Shown here: piece by piece, positions 41,412-45,142 of the stretch
Layout of the letters: every line of letters begins with the position of its first letter
Position numbering within the stretch: the stretch's first letter is position 1
NCBI GenBank assembly: GCA_003244145.1
Contig: QHBM01000042.1
Location: forward strand, 4,884 to 50,025
From: Chthoniobacterales bacterium
GTDB taxonomy: Bacteria > Verrucomicrobiota > Verrucomicrobiia > Chthoniobacterales > UBA10450
DNA length: 45,142 nucleotides
Reading direction: 5' to 3'
Made by a program: the position numbers and the translations under genes
The notes under the pieces: generated by a model
Told to the model about the DNA's origin: nothing
The model's database searches: none
The model's input: the letters and a program-made list of their open reading frames with translations, nothing else

Positions 41412-42830
41412 ATGACTGAATCGAATAATCAAGAGCTGGCGGGGTGGGACGAACGCGATTGGGAAGACCTACTCGATGACGTTGTCGATCGCAGCATTAT
41501 CCCGATTGTTGGATCAGAGCTGCTAACAATCGAAGTCGAGGGTGCCAAATTCCCGCTTTACCGCGTTCTGGCGGAAAAGCTCGCGCAGCGACTCCGATTG
41601 CCGGCCAAGCCACTCAGGGATAGCCGAACGCTTAACAACGTAGTATGCGATTACGTATCGGCCGATCGAACTCGCAACACTATTGACCGAGTTTACGGTC
41701 GTCTCTGCGAGGTCTTTGCGGAATTGGCGCCGGAACCGCCACCTACGCTGGTGAAGCTCGCCGAGATTCGACATCTGCAGCTGTTTCTCACGACGACCCC
41801 AGATCCGCTATTGCGGAATGCGATAAACTCGGTGCGTTTCGGCGGGGTGGATGGGACCGCGACTTTGTCTTTTACTCCTCGGGAACCCGACGATCTTCCG
41901 CGCCAATACAGCAGCCTGGAATCACCCACTGTATATCATCTGCTCGGTAGCCTTTCCAAGATTCCGGATCAGTTTGTCGTGTCGGATGAAGATCTGTTGG
42001 AGTTTTTCTTTCGGCTGCAGGGAGCAGCGAACAGGCTGCCCAATTTTTTCGACGCCCTCGGGGACAACCATCTCTTGTTCCTAGGTGGCACGTTCTCGGA
42101 TTGGCTTGCTCGCCTCTTTCTCCGCACCGCCAAACGTCTTCGCTTGTCGGAAAAAAAGAGCTACGATTTACTGACCGCCGACGGGTTGGAGAGCGATGCG
42201 AACCTTGTTCTTTTCTTGCGAACTTTCGCCAGCAAAACACGAATCGAAATCCGCGACCCGATCGCCTTTGTCGATGAGTTGCACCGGCGATGGATCGCGC
42301 GTCATGGCTCGTTGCCACGAGCAGGTACTCCCCCCTACATCCCTCCGCCATCTCGGATGCCGAATGATGCGATCTTCATCAGCTACGCGAGTGAGGACAT
42401 TGAAGCCGTACGCCGGCTTAAGACGGCGCTGGATACCGCAGGACTCCCTGTCTGGTTCGACAAGGATCACTTAATGGCCGGCAGCGACTGGGAGGATGAA
42501 ATTGAACGCAACATTCAGCGAAGCATACTTTTCCTTCCGGTGATTTCTAATCACACCCAGAAATTCCTACACAATGTCTACTTTCGGGCCGAGTGGAACT
42601 TCGCGGACACAATCGCCCGGCGAAGTGATCAAAGCGCCGCCTTCATTGTGCCGGTGATGCTCGATGCGCTGCCCCAAGACGCCCTCTTTGTGCCAACTAG
42701 CTTTCGCCGGAAACAGTTCGAGCATATTCCGCAAGGCGTCCCAAGTCCGGAGTTTGCAGAGCAACTCCGCCATTTGAGCGACGCCGCGAAGGAGCGACGG
42801 AGACGTCCAACGGAGTTAGTAACACCATAG
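41412..42830 (+). CDS. SIR2-like-TIR fusion protein (putative NAD-targeting effector)
   Basis: 472 residues from the ATG at 41412. Residues about 15-300 resemble a SIR2-like domain: RSIIPIVGSELL (Rossmann entry), LQLFLTTTPDPLL, VYHLLGSLSKIPDQFVVSDED and LLFLGGTFSDWLARLF. The catalytic Asn of TTN.D is Thr129 and the catalytic His of LHG is Leu178, so this half may not be an active NADase. Residues about 318-440 are a TIR domain: NDAIFISYASEDIEAV, VWFDKDHL, GSDWEDEIERNI, ILFLPVIS, with the expected catalytic Glu394 in YFRAEW. TIR NADases deplete NAD or make signal molecules in Thoeris-like and other defences. The gene is 10 bp upstream of an NTPase gene, and both lie between direct repeats. Confidence 0.82.
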   Translation: MTESNNQELAGWDERDWEDLLDDVVDRSIIPIVGSELLTIEVEGAKFPLYRVLAEKLAQRLRLPAKPLRDSRTLNNVVCDYVSADRTRNTIDRVYGRLCEVFAELAPEPPPTLVKLAEIRHLQLFLTTTPDPLLRNAINSVRFGGVDGTATLSFTPREPDDLPRQYSSLESPTVYHLLGSLSKIPDQFVVSDEDLLEFFFRLQGAANRLPNFFDALGDNHLLFLGGTFSDWLARLFLRTAKRLRLSEKKSYDLLTADGLESDANLVLFLRTFASKTRIEIRDPIAFVDELHRRWIARHGSLPRAGTPPYIPPPSRMPNDAIFISYASEDIEAVRRLKTALDTAGLPVWFDKDHLMAGSDWEDEIERNIQRSILFLPVISNHTQKFLHNVYFRAEWNFADTIARRSDQSAAFIVPVMLDALPQDALFVPTSFRRKQFEHIPQGVPSPEFAEQLRHLSDAAKERRRRPTELVTP

Positions 42831-42840
42831 CGGATAAGCA

Positions 42841-44859
42841 ATGGCCCAGGCCGACAAGGAGTTCGCTCCAGAGCGAATTGTGCTCGATGAGCAGCATCCC
42901 TGGCCGAGCCTTCATGCCTTCACGGAGGAGAACCATTCTTTCTTTCGCGGCCGCGACCGGGAAGTAGAGGAACTGGTTCGACGCATTAAAAGGCAGGTGC
43001 TTACCGTTCTTTTCGGCGTATCGGGCCTCGGCAAGACCTCGCTGCTCCAGGCGGGGGTATTCCCCGCACTCACAAAAGCTGATTCCCTTCCAATCCTAGT
43101 CAGGCTGGATCATGAATCTCAGGAGCTAGATGTAGTCGACCAGGTAAGAAGGGCCATTGCCGATCGCCTGGAAGTTCCGCCCGACATAGCTTTCAAAGAA
43201 TTCCCCGCCGGCGAGTCTCTCTGGAGTCTGTTTCATCGCAAGGTGAGTGCACTTCGAAGCCGGGACCGAAGTGTGTGCGTGATCTTGGTCTTCGATCAAT
43301 TCGAGGAGATTTTCACGCGGTGGCTGGGCTCTCCAGAGGGGGAATCGCGCCGCCGTCATTTCCTGAGCGAACTGGCCTCCTTGGTGGAGAACCGGCCACC
43401 GGAGGAACTCAAGGCGCGACTCGAGCGGGATGCCTCGATCATCAGCGATTATGATTTCGCCAGCGAGACGTGCCGAATCGTTATCAGCTTGCGAGAGGAT
43501 TACCTGCCGCACCTCGAGGATCTCAAAGCGCGACTGCCCTCGGTGATGGAAAACCGGTTTCGCCTGAGTGCAATGGATCCGCAGCAGGCGTTGGACGCAA
43601 TTCTAGGACCCGGGCACGCAATCATAAGCGAATCAGTCGCCCGGGAAATTATTTCATTTATTGGCGAAAGAGATAGTGGCGATTCCGATCAAACCCAAAT
43701 GCGACTAGAAGTCGATCCCGCGCTGCTGAGCCTCATCTGTTCCGAACTGAATGCCCAACGGATCATTGATAAGCTGCCCCTAATTAGTTTAGACCTGCTC
43801 CACGGTCGTAGCCATCGCATCCTGGATGAATTCTATTTGCGCTGCTTCGAGTTCCTGCCGGAAGGACAAAGAGCCGCCGCGCGAGCCTTCGTAGAAGATC
43901 GCCTGCTTACGCCAGCAGGCCACCGCGGGACCGTGGCGGTCGAGACTGCCAGGGCGGAGTTGGCCTCTGCCGGAGTAGACTCGCAGGCCATCTATCAACT
44001 GGTTCATCGACGACTCCTGCAGGTGGATGAAAGGCACGGGCTCCACCGAGTGGAGCTCGCTCACGATGTTCTAACGAAGGTGGTGACCGAAAATCGAACT
44101 CGGCGTCATGAACTCAACGCTATCGAAGATCTCAGGAAACGCGAGTCGGCGGAGCTAGCGGAGGCGAAGGAGCGCGCCGACTCAGCGGCTGCGCAAATTC
44201 GTCGACTTCGAAAAGCGCGTTTGGCCTACGGTAGTGCGGGAGCCGTCTTCGCCGTGCTCTGCGTTGTGATGGCCTATCTGGTCTTTATGACCGGCCAACT
44301 TACAGACCAGGCTATTGCTGCGAAAGCGAATGAGGAGAAACACCGAAAGCGAGCAGAACAGGAACGACAGACGGCTCAGGAAGCGCTCAAACTGGCCGAA
44401 AAGCGTGAGGCTGACGCGAGGGCCGCTGAGGCTCAAGCGAGAGTCGCTGAGACTCAGGCGAGGGCCGCGGAAGAATCTAAAAACCAACTCTTGCTCAAAG
44501 GCATTCCGTATCGGCTCTGCTCGGTTCTCGCGAGCAACGATCCCAAGGCAACCGAGGATTTTTGGGCGCCGAAAGTGGCCTATTATCAATATGGACTCGT
44601 CACCCGCGAGTTGTTGATCTCTCAGCATCGTCGAGACAACAAACAGTATCCGTTTCGGAACTACACGGTTACAACAACTCCGATTTTCACCGACGATCCT
44701 GGTAGTTCCCTGTGGATCATCAAGTTCGGGATGAATTACACGCTTTTGACTCCGCAAAGGCAGCCGGCAACTGGAGAACTCGACATCACCCTTAAGGTGG
44801 ACCGAAGCTACCGGGTCACGCAGATCTCTCAGGAAGTTGTAAGAGCGCGAAGGAATTAA
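42841..44859 (+). CDS. nSTAND1-type NTPase with membrane anchor and NTF2-like C-terminus
   Basis: 672 residues. nSTAND1-type P-loop domain (about 25-330): SFFRGRDREVEEL, Walker A GVSGLGKTS (Lys65), Walker B VILVFDQFEEIF (Asp152), then SLREDYLPHLEDLK. A winged-helix region follows (to about 430; VHRRLLQVDERHGLHRVELAHDVL). One membrane segment lies at about 466-485, then an Ala/Glu/Arg coiled coil (490-550). Residues about 555-672 (DFWAPKVAYYQYGLVTRELL, then YPFRNYTVTTTPIF) resemble an NTF2-like fold, replacing the WD40 repeats common in such proteins. STAND NTPases oligomerise on sensing a trigger; this one probably controls the SIR2-TIR protein. That is inference from gene pairing. Confidence 0.82.
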   Translation: MAQADKEFAPERIVLDEQHPWPSLHAFTEENHSFFRGRDREVEELVRRIKRQVLTVLFGVSGLGKTSLLQAGVFPALTKADSLPILVRLDHESQELDVVDQVRRAIADRLEVPPDIAFKEFPAGESLWSLFHRKVSALRSRDRSVCVILVFDQFEEIFTRWLGSPEGESRRRHFLSELASLVENRPPEELKARLERDASIISDYDFASETCRIVISLREDYLPHLEDLKARLPSVMENRFRLSAMDPQQALDAILGPGHAIISESVAREIISFIGERDSGDSDQTQMRLEVDPALLSLICSELNAQRIIDKLPLISLDLLHGRSHRILDEFYLRCFEFLPEGQRAAARAFVEDRLLTPAGHRGTVAVETARAELASAGVDSQAIYQLVHRRLLQVDERHGLHRVELAHDVLTKVVTENRTRRHELNAIEDLRKRESAELAEAKERADSAAAQIRRLRKARLAYGSAGAVFAVLCVVMAYLVFMTGQLTDQAIAAKANEEKHRKRAEQERQTAQEALKLAEKREADARAAEAQARVAETQARAAEESKNQLLLKGIPYRLCSVLASNDPKATEDFWAPKVAYYQYGLVTRELLISQHRRDNKQYPFRNYTVTTTPIFTDDPGSSLWIIKFGMNYTLLTPQRQPATGELDITLKVDRSYRVTQISQEVVRARRN

Positions 44860-44896
44860 GGCTACTGAGGAACGATGCCAGCAGCTGCCGCACAAG

Positions 44897-44931
44897 TTTT
44901 GACTTCGCAGCAGCCCGCGAACGCTCGATAG
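44897..44931 (+). repeat. Right direct repeat flanking the cassette
   Basis: Matches the left repeat 41251-41285 at 32 of 35 positions. It ends 11 bp before the hpt start codon and is probably the original hpt upstream sequence. The repeat starts are 3646 bp apart. Confidence 0.8.
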
Positions 44932-44942
44932 TTCACCCAACG

Positions 44943-45142
44943 ATGCAAGCCGATCTCGAGCGAATCCTTATTGATGAGGCGACGATTCACCGGCGGCTGG
45001 ACGAACTCGCCGCACAGATTTCGCAGGATTATCATGACCGCGATCTGACTGTGATCGCGATCCTGAACGGCAGCGTGATCCTCATGGCCGATTTGCTCCG
45101 CCGCATTCCGTTGCCGTTGAAACTCGATTGCCTCAGCGTCGC
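44943..45142 (+). CDS. hpt: Hypoxanthine phosphoribosyltransferase, 3' partial
   Basis: The frame is open from the ATG at 44943 to the window edge (66 codons). It matches the N-terminal third of hypoxanthine-guanine phosphoribosyltransferase: ILIDEATIHRRLDELAAQI, then the loop LTVIAILNGSVILMADLLRRI and the start of the strand LPLKLDCLSV. It salvages hypoxanthine and guanine with PRPP. The catalytic PRPP motif lies beyond the window. Confidence 0.9.
   Translation, partial: MQADLERILIDEATIHRRLDELAAQISQDYHDRDLTVIAILNGSVILMADLLRRIPLPLKLDCLSV

Noticed and set aside
41872..42351. 159-codon minus-strand frame inside the SIR2-TIR gene
   Set aside because: Antisense shadow with Arg-rich composition and no family motif.
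1..45142. CRISPR arrays, prophage genes, insertion sequences with transposase
   Set aside because: No regularly spaced repeats, phage structural proteins or transposase/integrase motifs were seen on either strand.

Overview
The window looks like chromosome of a soil-type Verrucomicrobiota bacterium, possibly near Chthoniobacterales; this placement is inference. It rests on the GC-rich codon use, the Minf_1886-type protein (a family named from Methylacidiphilum), Pro/Thr-rich linkers in several exported proteins, and abundant small palindromic repeats. No rRNA or protein with a clear single-phylum signature was available to fix the taxon. No phage structural genes, transposases, integrases or CRISPR arrays were seen.

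Layout. 1-3.0 kb: the 3' part of a PLP-dependent decarboxylase, tRNA-Val(CAC) with a partial tRNA copy beside it, tRNA-Leu(TAA), a small exported protein and a frameshifted FMN reductase. 3.2-8.7 kb: rplT-pheS-pheT, a 6S RNA with its terminator, and carA; this stretch carries several palindromic elements, two of them inside coding sequence. 8.8-17.4 kb: a small exported Cys protein, a glycosyltransferase, an mlaE-mlaF-mlaD lipid-transport operon, and on the minus strand topoisomerase IB, a DUF1844 protein, a double-length M16 peptidase and the Minf_1886 protein. 17.6-26.2 kb: a 971-residue membrane protein with a duplicated ectodomain, tmRNA (minus strand), a glycosyltransferase-like protein, a PAS-PAS-GAF histidine kinase, a DUF1460 amidase-like protein and rarA. 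26.2-28.8 kb: a three-gene minus-strand glycan/lipid-sugar operon (methyltransferase, GT2, GT-C) joined by TAATG stop/start overlaps. 28.9-41.2 kb: an Lhr-type helicase, a PilC/GspF protein, an MBL-fold protein coupled to a UbiA prenyltransferase, rpiB, a CbpA-like DnaJ, a Spy-like protein, an Fe-S uracil-DNA glycosylase, oligoendopeptidase F, a TPR protein, a serine beta-lactamase/esterase and a YjbQ protein.

41.25-44.95 kb is the most notable part. Two genes, a SIR2-like-TIR fusion and a membrane-anchored nSTAND1 NTPase whose C-terminus looks NTF2-like rather than WD40, sit between two imperfect direct repeats. The right-hand repeat leads directly into hpt. The left-hand repeat carries a degraded copy of the hpt start. 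The cassette therefore looks inserted between yjbQ and hpt with a target-region duplication. It is a candidate NAD-depleting anti-phage (abortive infection) system with an architecture I do not recognise as a named system.

The housekeeping genes do not form one pathway. They cover translation (pheST, rplT, tRNAs, tmRNA), global transcription control (6S RNA), envelope lipid and glycan work (mla, glycosyltransferases, DUF1460), protein quality control (M16, PepF, DnaJ, Spy) and DNA maintenance (TopIB, RarA, Lhr, UDG).
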